This document shows positions 24,690-37,369 of a DNA stretch of 64,000 nucleotides, piece by piece (within the stretch, counting starts at the first letter, position 1; every line of letters starts with the position of its first letter). The notes beneath the pieces were generated by a model that saw only the letters and a program-made list of their open reading frames with translations, was not told where the DNA came from and searched no databases. The stretch comes from Rhodamnia argentea (taxonomy: Eukaryota; Streptophyta; Magnoliopsida; Myrtales; Myrtaceae), in NCBI RefSeq assembly GCF_020921035.1, contig NC_063154.1, positions 26,141,448 through 26,205,447 on the forward strand. Direction: 5' to 3'. Position numbers and translations under genes: made by a program.

Positions 24690-25085
24690 TATTTAGGTTA
24701 TTGAGATTCATTCTCACCCCATTGTGGGACATCCTTTTTCAGACCCTAAGTCCTAGCCATGTCGCCAAAGCTTTTGGGCGTACCGATGGACATCGACATG
24801 TCCGTTACTGAGTATCTGGTGGCAAGGGTAAGGCCTACATTAGAAAGGAAAGCATGGTTTGGGTAGACGAAAGGGATGACTTCTAGAAGCCTCACTCCTA
24901 TGAAGCCTGGTTTTATAAAGACGGCGATACAGAGTTTGGACCGCTTAGGACTTTTGAGATACCCACTGGTATCATTCCTAGGTGGTTTAATGCTACTCCC
25001 CCGGATGGTGAAGTACTCGACCCGATCGTCAAGCCTGAAGTCCAACCTCATAATTCGCCTATTTTCCTGGTACACATAGTATAAG
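24690..25085 (-). other. Inserted segment with a 137-codon open frame (24746-25159)
   Basis: Relative to the matching block at 10680-10750 this copy carries about 400 extra bases. A minus-strand frame through it encodes 137 residues, including LDFRLDDRVEYFTIRG and SKLCIAVFIKPGFIGVRLLE. The plus strand begins GAGATTCATTCTCACCCC. I do not recognise it. It may be a retroelement fragment. Confidence 0.25.
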
Positions 25086-25904
25086 GATGGCATAAACTTT
25101 AGATTCACGCTATTTTGAAGTTTCAACGAGACACATTTTTCATAACCACTAAATTCCATACGGCCATCTAAAATTTTTGCATAGCTGGTGTAATTTATAG
25201 GGTGTTATCATCCAGCCCTTTTAGAGATCCTAAGTCGGATCGCATCTGCGGAGACCCATGTTTTTCATTAAACAGTGAATAGGTTGGATCAAGCGGCCGA
25301 TGGATTAAACGAAAGTATATCAAGATTTTCCTCTCTTATCGAGTTTAAACTTGCAAGAAGGGACGAAAATTTGTACCCATCGACAGTGAAATAGAAAATT
25401 TACATTTCGTAATTTCAAGTATAATTTAGAGTGAACAAAATAACCCTTTTAATTCGAGAAATGTATAAATTTCACTAAACTTGTAGCCAGTTATAACATG
25501 ATCTACTAGAGTTATTTTCTTTTTAACTATGAGTAAATGAAAGAAAATAAATAAACTCATCATGTTACTTTAACATTACAAAAAAGAAAGTTGGATTGTA
25601 TCTCAGGCATACTATACTATGTTTAAGTAAATAATAATAAAAAGTACAATTATTAAAACCAAAGAGCATTAGCATTTTATTTAAGTTTATTTTCTTCTTT
25701 TTGAATAAACTTATTTCAAATATATCTTCTATTATTGCTCTCTAAAAATAATTTTTTTTCTATTCATGTTCTGTGTGCTTTGGAAACAGTCTTTTTGCCG
25801 AATCTTAATCTCACCCCTCCCTAAAGCATGATATTCTTCCAGAAAACTATATATAATTATTAAAAAAATCTCATCTTATCTCTAGTATCAAACCCCATAT
25901 TACT

Positions 25905-26503
25905 AGGGAAAAATCACCCAAAAAATCCTAAAAATGCTGTAATTGCACCAATTTAGTTCTAAATCTTTTATTTTTTTGCTAATTGAGTCCTAAATTTTTT
26001 GCATTTATGCCAATTTAGTCCATCCGACCAAATTTTGTTGGTCGACGCCAATGTGAACTACTATTTTAATATTTTATTGAATTATTGATTTATTTATTTT
26101 CTTTTTTCTTGTTTCTCTTTTGCTTCTTCCTCCAATTAGCAATTAGCCAGAGGCAAGGGCCGATGCGGTCAACTGGTGAGTGCGACCTCGCCCTCGCCGG
26201 ACCTCACTCTGGCCGATCGGATTGTCGACCGGCTGGAGGAAGAAGGAGAAGAAAACAAAAAGAAAAATATAGAACAAAATAGAGAATAAGAAAATTAATA
26301 AAAAAAATAAAATATGACCAAAATTTGTCATTGCCAGCACCGGCATTCACGTCAACGTCGGCCGGCCAAAATTAGTTAAATGGACTGAATTGATACAAAT
26401 ACAAAAAAATTTATGATTCAAATTGGCAAAAAAAAAAAAAAGGAGTTTAGGAATTGAATTGGCACAATTGCAATAGATTTATGATAATTTTAGTAATTTA
26501 CCT
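25905..26503. mobile_element. Mutator-type miniature element, copy 3
   Basis: Same family as 23169-23504, with more of the interior retained (TTGAGTCCTAAATTTTTTGC, ATGCCAATTTAGTCCATCC). It is flanked by a perfect 9-bp direct repeat CATATTACT at 25896-25904 and 26504-26512. The interior has a short GC-rich part and a run of A/G. No gene. Confidence 0.75.
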
Positions 26504-26512
26504 CATATTACT

Positions 26513-27670
26513 ACCTGATTTCTAGTAGAGAATATGATGTAAGATAATCATATGTTTTCCTTTTACAATGTTTTTTCCCCATCAGAGATGAAATCAAGGT
26601 TCCAACCTTCAATCACCTTTCTTCTAAAGGCAATAAGGTGATGAGATTTGGATCCTCTTTCAAATGGGAAATTTGACGTCATGAATTTACTTTACCAAGA
26701 GCTTGGGACATCATCAAAGAGAGATCCAGTCTATGAGATTGGAGGAGTTAATTGAAGCTCAACTCTGAGTTCCCATCAGCAATATGGATGAATATATCTT
26801 GCCAAATGTTCAGAAGATGACCATGATCCGGTGGTATAACGGTCCGTCCAACAGAAAGATTGGTTTTTAAAGCATTTCCGATCATCGAACTCGAGTTGTA
26901 TACTTGTCGTTCGGTATGGGAGGGAAGCACAAAAGTTGGTGTCACTTAAGGGAAGATGTTCATTTAAGAAGGCTCGTCATTTGCAGTATACAACATGTAG
27001 CCGATGAAGCACAGCATACTTTTGAGACATTGTAATTTCCAGACTAATTTGAGCGTGCCAAGGATTTGGGACATATTGATACATCATTGTTTGGTCTAAC
27101 TGAGAGAATTGTAATCAGAAGAGTAGAGATCAGTGAGGCAAACCCGAACTCGGGCAGAAAGAAACACATAACCCCGCTTGACATCTTAACTAAGCATGAC
27201 CAAGCACAAACATTTTACTCAACTACTTACCGATTCCGACTTGTCACATGAGTAAAAATGACAAAGTCCGATTTTTGGTTGATCCTTGGTATGTGACAAG
27301 TAGACATCACAAAGCTACAGCATTACCACATGGATGCATGTTCGCATGTAGCATAGGCTATTTTCACAGGCCTGCTCGCATGAACTAGAAAAATTGCATT
27401 TAGGAAAAGAAATGGCAAGTCTTTTCCGCAAGGTGACAGTCAGAGCCTTGCCAGCCTCCGGTCAGCAAAATTCAATACATAAAAGTACAAAAAACTACGT
27501 AATCCAAGCGCAACTCTTGAAACTTGTTCTGAGAGCTGAGATCCAACTTTAGATGCTTAAAACTTGAGCTGAACTTAGATTGTGAGTGGAGGATACCAAT
27601 ACCATGAGCTTGATGCTACAATCTACAGTTAGAAAATGACCGGAAACAAGAAGCTAGAAGAAACCCGAAA
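26513..27670. repeat. 3' flank of CPSF73-I copy B
   Basis: Matches the 3' flank of copy A (about 14150-15370) with scattered substitutions. It includes the landmark AAAGCTACAGCATTACCACA and the final stretch before the stop codon. Noncoding. Confidence 0.6.
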
Positions 27671-27675
27671 GCTAC

Positions 27676-30600
27676 CTAAGAAGCCGATAGGGGTATTGGT
27701 TTTACAGCACTGTGGATACGCCGAAATGCAGTCTTTACTCTTTCCTTAAGAACTTCATTTTCACTCTCCACATCCCCACTCTGCTTGTCCAGATGCACTA
27801 CATCCCCATCCACACTTATCACCAGCTTCCCATTCTCACCAAACTTCACATCCCCAAAGAGAGAAACTAGAAGTGCATGAATGATCTTCTCTACCCTTTT
27901 CTCACTTTCTTCTTCAGTTTTCATGGCCTCTGTTTCAACCACAACCTTCGGAATCTCACGGCCTATGTTCAAGACAAGAGCAACAACAGAATCTGAAACC
28001 ATGTCACTTATCGGATCCGATGTCCAGTGCACTGAAATGTGTTTATCAGATTCGTGCTTCACTGTTACTCGATCATGCACGCGTAACAAGGGAATGCCAG
28101 ATTCCTCATCTACTGAAGATTCCACACTTTCATATATCTGCTTCAGCCGGTGGCTAATCACTCCGAACGCACCTGTATAAGGAATCGTAATCCTCTGATT
28201 AATAGTTGCTGTGGACAACTGAGAGAAAACGTGAAGATCTTCAGGTGCCATTATTTGATAAGTGAAGCCTTTCTTTACTAGAAGGCCGCTTACAGTCTCA
28301 CCCACTTCTGGGGTCTTCTCAGCCAGTCTCCCAATAGTTTTTGCCATTTTTTCTGAATTAAAGTACATTTCGACTGATTGACAATTCTTTGGCGTGAGGA
28401 TTTTGGTGTTGCGATCAGTAAACTGAGTTATGAGCTTCTGTTTGAGCCTTCCCATCTCATTTGCTTCTCCATGAACAAGCACAATGTTTGGAGGCATTAC
28501 CTCATCCAAAAACGCGCTTGTCTGAGCAAAATCAGCATGGGCAGAGAAGGAAATATAATGAACTTGCATGTTCAGAGGAGCAGTGAGACCATTCATCAAA
28601 GTGACTTCCTTCGGTTCATTGATGATGGTCTTTGCAAGAGTCCCTTCCACGACATATCCAGGAATAACACAAGCATTTTTCTTGTCAGAGCACCACATGT
28701 CAAATAGTTGACGCGATAACCCACTTTGAAGCCCACCAGGACTAGCCATAACGACAGATGGACCAACGTCATTAAAATTCTCAATACTCTTTAGCGGCGA
28801 AATATGCTTGAAGTCAAAAGGATTTGCTGTTGCAAATTGGCTACGGATCCTCTCATTCATGGAATTGATATATGTTTGATATACAGCCATACACTTCTTT
28901 GCAAGGGGGGAAGCATAATATATAGGAATATTATGGAGCTCTGGGTGGTTGGACCAGAACTCGTCAAGGATCAACAGAAGTTCTTGAGCACGACCAAGAG
29001 CAAATGCAGGGATAAGGACTCTACCTCCTTGAGAAACAGTAGAATGGATGACATCAGTGAAGCGTTTCTCCCGAATATGACGAGATTGATGTAGCTGCAC
29101 TCCATAAGTGGACTCAATTATGCAGATATCAGGTGAGAACTGAGGAATCTCTGCAGCTCGGAGATGCCTATCTTCTTCACGGGAATAATCACCTGTGTAA
29201 AGGACTCGTACACCAGCAATATCAACCATGAACATTGCAGCACCGAGAACATGGCCAGCAGTGTAACACCAAAATCGAATACCATTCACTTCAACTGTCT
29301 GGTGGAAATCAATTACCTATAATTACAAATAGGTAAGATGATTTACATGCATTGGGATCAATAGATGACATTATGCATGAAAGGAACTTCAAAGAACAGC
29401 AAAAGTAAGATCGTTGCCAGTTCATTTACATTGAATAATTAACATTGCATATGAAGACATTGTTTTCGCACGAAACACAAACCAACATATCCATGATAAG
29501 CAAATCACCAATGTCTCATCCTAATACAAAATCCTGTTGAATAGGTTCCATAAGTCTACGACACATATAGCAAACTGTATGACCCATAAGTATTGAGATA
29601 ACTAGTTTATCCAGCTTCTCATCCAGAAGCCACAACTGGGAATAACTATACTGCACATAAACAAGGCAGGGGCAGCTTGTGTTGAGAACAGAAGAAGGAT
29701 TGTGTGCTTTATCTTAAAAGAGATGAAACTCGAATCAGCTCGATGCTGCAAATTGATTCGTTGAAAGGTAACATACAGGTAATGGCGGGTTGTAAGCATT
29801 GGGAGAATCTGCAATTCACCTAAACACGAGAAACAGTTGAATCCTACCAAGCCGGAGGTACAGATAAAGCCTACACATGCTTCTGACATGTAAATGGTAT
29901 ACACAAGCAATCCATCCATGACTCTATGAAAACCAAGAATATTCTGTTTCTTCATCAATGATATCATCCCTTCTGAAATCAGAAAGACTCAAAAAATTGG
30001 TTGCCAACAAGTAATCGCCAAGGCCAACATTAGCACGCAAATTTTGTGGGATGAAGAATGGGCTCATCAAATGAAGGAATACCTCAATCTTATCCATTGA
30101 ACGGAATATATCTTGTTCATCAAACAGCATATCTTCAACTGAGACCTTGCTCACTTTTACATAATCTGACAAAAGCAGCTTGTATATAGCCTTTGTAGCA
30201 TGAGTCATGAAGACACGACCTTTAAATGTAGTCTGGAAAAATGAGAGCAAGTCGGTTTATCGGTATTAAAGTAAAATTTAATAATTAAAAGTGCGTTTTT
30301 ACTCTAATATAGCTGCAAACCTTTTCCAAAAAGTATGGTAAGGAAGCTGCATGATCCAAGTGGAAGCTGCAAGCAGTCAACATCGACTTATAAAGACCAG
30401 AGACCTTTAATGTGGAAGCTAAATATCAAAGTGTTGGGTAGAAATATAAATCAGCAATAATGCAAGAAAGTGAAAAGTCCATCCTAGCTTCACAGACATT
30501 GGTGCGGATAATTTGATAACAGCCCAATGAATCCGACTAAAAGGGGATCCTACTGAGGAGGAACGACGAATTCCTTCGGCAAGTTGTAGGAAGAAAGATC

Positions 30601-31076
30601 GTTTCTTCAAGCAAATTACAAGCAAACACCAGGAATGGCATCTATATATAATGGAACGAGTGGCCCTCCTCACCAAAGCCAAGTCGATTATAACAGAGAA
30701 AGGCAGGCAACACGTACTGAGTAATTAGAAGGACGTCAATTGAGGAAGGGTCGATCTCATCGAAGTACGGAAGAGCAGCCATGCCAGAGTAAGCAGGATG
30801 GATTCCACAATCAAACTGCCATCCACATACAGCAATTACGAAAAGATCACGACAGACACCAACCCATGTTGGCTAAAAACTCCAAAATCCGAAGAGCTCA
30901 TCAAAACCGAGAAGCAGCAGTAGTACCAACACAGTCTTCCCCTTGAAAGACATGTAGACACAGGACCGACCCACTTCATTGCCGGCACCGAGAGGTGTAA
31001 TGATCAGCTGGTCGCCTTCTCTCCCCGCCGGCGGATCCCTCCTCTTCAGAGACGGCGCCTGCCCAGTGGAAGCCAT
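27676..31076 (-). CDS. CPSF73-I: Cleavage and polyadenylation specificity factor subunit 3-I (CPSF73-I), copy B
   Basis: Five coding exons on the minus strand: 31076-30927, 30815-30718, 30366-30321, 30232-30083 and 29316-27676. All introns are GT/AG and phases match, giving 694 residues. It is the endonuclease subunit of nuclear CPSF. Exons 2 and 3 join to rebuild the zinc-binding H83-F-H-L-D-H88. Further metal and active-site motifs are H170 (GHVLG), D191 (TGDYS), E216 (IIEST), H408 (SAHAD) and H430 in the intact [11 protein letters not shown]-terminal CPSF73/100 domain ends PIPLSAS. The last exon reads through GTG (valine) at its apparent 'start', so the long open frame there is only the 3' exon. 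Copy B keeps a leader exon and leader intron upstream, unlike copy A, so it is the better candidate for the ancestral, normally expressed gene. Confidence 0.96.
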
Positions 31077-31128
31077 ATGGCAAGAAATGTTCGCACAGGC
31101 CCTTCAACTCCACCAGGAACGTACTGCC
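31077..31128 (-). other. 5' leader, second exon, of CPSF73-I copy B
   Basis: A minus-strand acceptor CCCCACAG (3' end at 31129) is followed by 52 untranslated bases and the ATG at 31076-31074. Confidence 0.55.
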
Positions 31129-31408
31129 CTGTGGGGAAAGAACGGGAAAAAACAAAGGAAAAAACAAACGATATTCAAAGCTGCTCAAACAACAGGCAAG
31201 AACCCAACACACGAAATCAAACCCAAGAATGACCCAACAACAAAAAAAAAATGAAAAAGGGAATCAAATCCAAGAATGCACAGCCCGAAGATGAACAAAA
31301 GGAACGCATTAACAAATCACAAGCATCCACATTCAAATTAGCGCCACCATCTGCCAAGAAACTCCAACGCGAAGAAAACGCAGATTGGAGTGTAGGCGAG
31401 AGACTTAC

Positions 31409-31500
31409 AGACAGAACTTCAGAGATTTGCCAAAATGCAGAGCGCGAGGGAGCAAAGTTGAGCTACAGCCCTAAGTCACCAGCCGCTTGCCCGCCTGCTC
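31409..31500 (-). other. Candidate first leader exon of CPSF73-I copy B
   Basis: On the minus strand a GC-richer stretch ends TCTGTCT before GTAAGT (31408-31403), a consensus donor. It pairs with the acceptor at 31131-31129, for a leader intron of about 274 bases. The 5' boundary is not visible; the transcription start probably lies near 31450-31550. Confidence 0.45.
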
Positions 31501-31724
31501 CTCCGCCAAAATGAAAACATAATCAATTATTAGCTGAGATATTCGAGAAATAATCTCTCCTTAAATTGACCATTTTCTCACTATAGCTTGTCTCAATTGC
31601 ATTTCTAATTAGCTTCTGCTATTTTGTGCACTTGTTCTTTCATATATAGCCTTTTTAATACTTTTCCAACCAATGTAAAGTTTTGTTAGAATCAACAAAC
31701 ATTTTTGCGTAGAGCATATTGGAT

Positions 31725-31790
31725 CATCATCATTATCATCATCATCATCATCATCATCTTTATCATTATTATTATTATTATTATTATTAT
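31725..31790. repeat. (ATC)n/(ATT)n microsatellite
   Basis: A run of ATC trinucleotides passes into ATT trinucleotides. A shorter ATC run recurs at the matching place in the next unit (about 32273-32293). Confidence 0.9.
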
Positions 31791-32365
31791 GTACTCTACC
31801 TATAAAACCAACTTTTAAATTGGGTCTCTCTCGCGATCTAAAATTTAGTTTTACGAATTACTAAGTTTATTAATCTAGCATGGCCCCTCTCGAGTCCATA
31901 CCACATCGTAACTTAGGATTTAGTAATTAACATGCAAAAGATGTAACTCCGAGCCACTAATCGGTTTACGGTAAATCGATTAGACATATAAATAAAGTGT
32001 TGAGAGAAATTCTTTATTTCTACGAATTAGATATTGTGAGCTTTTGAGACTTAATTATACTAGATTACTCTAACGCTCTTTCGGTACTTTTTCTTTTCAT
32101 GAAAATATCTATGTAGGCAATTTGGATTCATTTTAATTAATATCCTAATATTTAGGTGTTCATATGGGTGTGCAAACATTATTCTTTCATATAGAGTTTT
32201 TTTAAATATTTTTCCTAATGATGTAATTTTTGTTAGAACCAACAAACATTTTTGCGGAACGCATATTGGAGTATCATCATCATCATCATTATTAAAAAAC
32301 GAATCTATAAAATCAACTTTTGAATTTGGTATCTCTCTCGAATTTAGGCTAATGGATCACGACTA

Positions 32366-33475
32366 GCATGTTGGGCAACGTTTTTGTTCTAAAAAAGTGA
32401 TTCTGATTAGAATCAATTTTTTTATTCTATTTTTTAGATGAATTTTAGAGAATTATAATGCGTTTGGTAATCGTATAAAATTTTTATTCTTGGAATAAAA
32501 ACGTATTTGGTAACTGTACAAAATTTTTGTTCTAGGAAATAATTTTTCTTCCCAATTTGTCATTTGAATCAAATAATTACATAATCATATTTGATGACTT
32601 TTCTAAAACCCTCAAGTGCGATCCTCTTGCACCATGACATTTTTTTGGCCAAAATAGGGTATGCTTCAACTTTGTTTGTTGGAAGGATAATATGCTAAAA
32701 TTGTTATTTTTTTTTTATGCTTCTCTTGAGGCTATGCATATATGAATGATGAAAGATGTGACTCTAATTATCTTTTACTGCTCATAATGAATAAAATCCA
32801 TCTCTACCACATAAGTGGCTTAGTTTAACTCTTGGATACCATGCGGATGGTACTCTAATAACAAATCACGCAAGGCTTAGAAAAAATCGAAAGGCAAAAT
32901 CACCCAAAAAAAAAAAGAAGGATTGGTTAGTTGAATGAATCCATTTCCTACATTTTGAGATTTTTTTTAAACTATTTGCCCATGAAGGGCAAAATTGTCA
33001 TTTGGGAGAAATGGAAAGGCAAAATCATCAAAAATAGGATTGGCCCATTGAAATGACCCATCTCCAAATTTTTGAGATTTTTGTGGAAATTTGGGAAATT
33101 TTCTTATTTTTTTCCAAATTGTTTTAGATTTTTTTTTATGAATTTTCCTTTTGTTTTTAATATTTTCTATTTTTTATTTTTTATTAATTTCTAAAATTTT
33201 TATTTAAAAATTTTATCCGGACTAGGTCCAGTTGACCCGATCCATGCCTCGCAAGCGCCAAACAAAAGTGATAGAGGACTATCGTTGTCTTTTTTATTCT
33301 CAAAAGTGTTTTTTTTTTAGAAATAACTTTTTTTCGTTTCTTATTTTTGTTCCAAAAGTGTTCCCGGGAGCAGAATTAGAATTAGAATCATTTGCGTTAC
33401 TAAAAATGTTTCTAATTCTTTTTGTTTTGGGGAAATAGAAATAGAGGAACAGAAACGTTATCAAACAGGCCCTAA
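32366..33475. mobile_element. Inverted-repeat element inserted in the tandem repeat
   Basis: The right end (GAACAGAAACGTTATCAAAC then AGGCCC) is the inverted counterpart of the left end (GGGCAACGTTTTTGTTCT). Both point to a TIR element of the GGGCCTGTTTG class, perhaps PIF/Harbinger. The left end looks eroded and no clean target duplication is visible. The interior is AT-rich with no transposase. Confidence 0.45.
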
Positions 33476-33739
33476 GTTTATTAACCTAACTTGGACCCTC
33501 TCTTGTCCATACCAAATTGCAAACTTAGGAGTTATCGCTCATCAGTTTATGGTAGGTTGATTAGATACTTAATAAATTATCGGGAGAATTACTTTATTCT
33601 ACGAACCAAAGATGGTAAGTTTGGACAATTGATTAAGCTATATTACTTTAACGCCCTTTCGGTACCTTTTTTTTTTTTATAAAAAAAATTATGTAGGCAA
33701 CTTAGATTCATTATTTAATAGTGAATAATTAAAGGGTTA

Positions 33740-34650
33740 AATAAATTGCAATTGACATTTCTTGACGCTGCAGCCTAAATCCTGGCATTTTATCCAAATG
33801 CAAGACTTAGACTAATGCAATAACGAACTAATGCATGAACGCAACTATATTAGAAAATGATTACGCCAAAACGACATAAGAAAATGGCAATTATTCTCAT
33901 ATGGAATGCAATGCATTTATTTGAATGACCTAACTCTATGACATACAAAAATTTTATGGACTCTATATTAAAATGTCATGTGACTTGAACTCTATCACGG
34001 AATTATATGCCATTAAATTAACCTCTCATATAGACTATGATACATGATTTATTTAACATATGAATGCCATGCAAATGATTATGCAATGAGCTAACTTAAC
34101 ATCATAACTATATAAATGATGCTTATCCTAGAATGATATGTAATTCTGAATTAAATGACCTAATTTACAACCTAGACGGAGATTCTAAATGAATGAACCT
34201 AGACATGTTCACCAAATGACATGCAAATGACAACATGACATTAATGCCATGACAGGGATAATGACATGAAAATGATTTGGCACGTATATAATGACACGGC
34301 ATATAGTTGATAACATAGCAAATGACATGTGATGTGATATATGCAAATGATATGAATAATTTTTTTGCACTTTTCATGGAAATTTAAAATTAGAAATTAA
34401 TGAAATAAAATCTATTATAAGTGAAGATTCATCCTAAATTGTATAGGCAATAATTTATATTAAAGCCCAATATTATCTAGGAAATCTTCCCTTAATTCCA
34501 AATATTCTTAAATATATAGACCCTATCTATATGCAAATGCAATCTTAATCCATATGCAAATTATTTAACTACTACTATCTATTTTCTAGCAAATCTTAGC
34601 TTTCTATTGAAATGCTATCCATGAGATCTTATCTTGCTAATGCATTTAAA
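33740..34650. repeat. Noncoding ATGACATG/ATGCAA-rich repeat
   Basis: Dense imperfect words such as AATGACATG, CATGCAAATG and AATGCAA, as in 6440-7260. No coding frame of note. Confidence 0.35.
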
Positions 34651-34654
34651 CTAA

Positions 34655-35109
34655 GGTTAATATCACGGAAAATCTCAAATTAGTATATATATGATAAATT
34701 TACCCCAAACTATATTTTTACTATAAAAAATCACAAATTGGTACACTTGTGACAAATTTACCCAAAACCGACACACTTGTGATAAATTTACCCTTCGTTA
34801 GTTTTCGTTAAATCTAATCCTCATATTATTGAGTTGGATGGCACGTGGCAATTTACGAGTGTATCCGTTTAGGGTTTTTACCATATGTTTTTCAGAAGTG
34901 TACCAATTGAAAATTTTCGTGGCATTAACCCAATTTAATAAAGGGTAACTTTGTCACGGGTATACCGTTTTGGGGTTTTTCATGGTTAAAAAAATTACTT
35001 TAAGGTAAATTTATTACGGATGTACCGGTTTAGAGGTATTGATGGTTAAAAAAATAGTTTGGATTAAATTTGTCACAATACCAATTTGAAATTTTTTGTG
35101 GTATTAACC
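34655..35109. mobile_element. Miniature TIR element
   Basis: Left end GGTTAATATCACGGAAAATC is inverted at the right as GAAATTTTTTGTGGTATTAACC. The interior repeats the phrase GATAAATTTACCC or GACAAATTTACCC. No coding capacity. Confidence 0.55.
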
Positions 35110-37340
35110 CATTAAATTAAAGAGGATATTTTTTATATTTCTTTTTTAAATTATAAAGCATAAATGGATAAATATGCATTCAAGTATGTAAAAAGAAGTG
35201 TGAAAAATAATGCATGATTTTTAAAAACATATCTAGTTCGAATTTGATGACGGATGAAATTAGCGAATGGTATTGGATGTGGATCGAATTGTTCGGTGTT
35301 CGGTTTCCCATGCTATCGGTGGTGTTATCTCATAGTCGAGATCGAACCACCGATATTGCGCATATTGTCGACAAGGGCAAATTCCCGAACTTTGAATTAG
35401 TTTTCTAATATTCTAGAAAATCTGCGTCCGATATGAAATGAATTCAAATTCGGAAACATGACCGAATATTCACTCTAAGAAAAAAAATCTATACCTTATT
35501 TACGGATAATGTTTAAATTCAAACTCAACGTAACGGATCACACAGACGGAATTGGGACCGCATGGACAATGTCTCGCGTGGATCGGCGGTGGCTCGGGAC
35601 TTGCCTGACGAGGACACAAGGTGCTAGTCACGGCTGAGGGAGCTCACGGTGGTGGTCCTCGTGGGAAGCTCGACGGTGAGGTCGCAGACTCATGGCCAAG
35701 GGGCATTCGACAATGGTTGCCAGTCGAGACGTTCACGGTGGTAGCCTATGGCCTTGAGATGGAGACCGCAGCTTGTCGATGGAGGGCTAATCGAGCAGTG
35801 GCTGATGGTCGTGGTTTAGAGAGGAGGCGTGGCTGCTCGGGGTTCACCGGACCGAAGGGAGGTGGGACGCGGCAACGTCAACAGGTCGGGACAACGAGTG
35901 GGCGTCGGCTCAATGCAGCAAGGATCACGTTGCGTCGCTCATACGTTTTGAATTGTGAATTGCCGACGTCGACTCCCCAAATTGTGAGGCGCAACGTTGT
36001 ATACATAGGAAAAGTCGTTTTAGGTCAGGGGCCTCAACTTTTGTTATTTACAATTCTGACCAGGAACTTTTAGAAATTGATTTATCTACTGGATGGAATT
36101 CGGCCAAGCCCCTGTACATGGGCTAGTCGAATCCTATCGAGTCCTTTGAGGCCTTGTTTGCTTCTTGCGAGCTTGAATTAGGGCCTTTTTTTGAGTAACG
36201 GACTTTAATTGTAAAAAAGGAATTTCCCTAATTAGACTTTTTGTGAGCTGAATTAAGCTCAAATTAGGTCTCAAGGCCTTAGAATTTTCGTTCATTGCTC
36301 CCCCTCTTGCTGGCGGAATTTGTCATGCAACGTTAGCCCGGTCCACGAGTCTGTTTCTGGTCCAATTCCACTGCCGGTCCGAGTAAAATGCAAACAAATG
36401 TAATGTATGCTGAAAATTGAACTACATGAAGATGATTTTAAATATTTAGTCTAGGGGCCCGGTCGGTCCCAAATTTTTATGCAGTTTAATCCTAAATAAG
36501 TAGCCTAAATTAAGGTGTCAACGGTATCCACTCTTGGAAATATCTAATAAACCCTTTGCATATGATTCTCTCGTACTCGAAATGAGCGGATCGGTTTTCT
36601 TTTACCACTATGCATCACTTTCATAAAGGACGGACCAAATAAAAAAAAATTAGGACAAATTGATAGGGGAGAAGGTACTTATAAATGTGAAAAAAATAGC
36701 AAATTCTCATCCCAGAATTGGAGGGATGAGATGCAAATCCAGAACAGCTAGTCCAGACCCTGGAAGAAACAGGACAAAAATGGCTCCTATCTTTGATCAG
36801 CAAAACGGCAAAAGCATCAGCGCAGAGGATTCAAGCAATGAAGCAATGTTTTGGAATGGTTGGATTCAACCAAGTCAGCCCATTCCAGGCACTCCCAACC
36901 GTGAAAATTACTGAAGCAGACAGCCTCCAAATGACTCAGTCAAGTATGGAAGGATTAGGAACCCGAGAACCACAAATATCAGCTTGGAATTTCGACTAAA
37001 TCCTCAGATCTAGCTGCAAGACTGATAAATAATTTAAATATTAAACCATGTCTTAATTTAATAGTTTAAATTTTTAGAACAGTTAACAATAATATCATAA
37101 AATCTCACATGATATTAGAGTAAGATTAATTGATTTCAAATCTTCTTAGACCCCATTTGCCTCTTCAATTAAATATGTCAATGCTTAGTACTAGATAAAA
37201 TAAAAAAATCAAACTCAGCAGGAGGAGAAATGATATAATATTTAATATATTGAATCACACTTTCTTTTAAAAGCTTACGGTTTTAGAATGTTCATGCAAG
37301 TTAATTGCAACTTTGGCCTTGAATAACATTTGCAACCTTT
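35110..37340. other. Intergenic, with a GC-rich island at 35560-36075
   Basis: No gene is recognised. The island at 35560-36075 is GC-rich and carries a 150-codon plus-strand frame (35621-36073) whose residues are low in complexity and match no domain I know. A second open frame at 36660-36914 is also unidentified. The remainder is AT-rich. Confidence 0.3.
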
Positions 37341-37369
37341 GAATGGAAGAACATAGCAGAATCTTAAAC

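Larger units (their letters stand above)
31615..33735. repeat. Tandem repeat of about 530 bp, second unit split by an insertion
   Basis: Unit 1 is about 31615-32150 and unit 2 is about 32155-32365 plus 33476-33735. Shared landmarks are TTTTGTTAGAA.CAACAAACA, GCATATTGGA, ATAAAA.CAACTTTT, TAAGTTTATTAA and AACGC.CTTTCGGTAC. The gap in unit 2 is filled by the element at 32366-33475. Noncoding. Confidence 0.55.
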
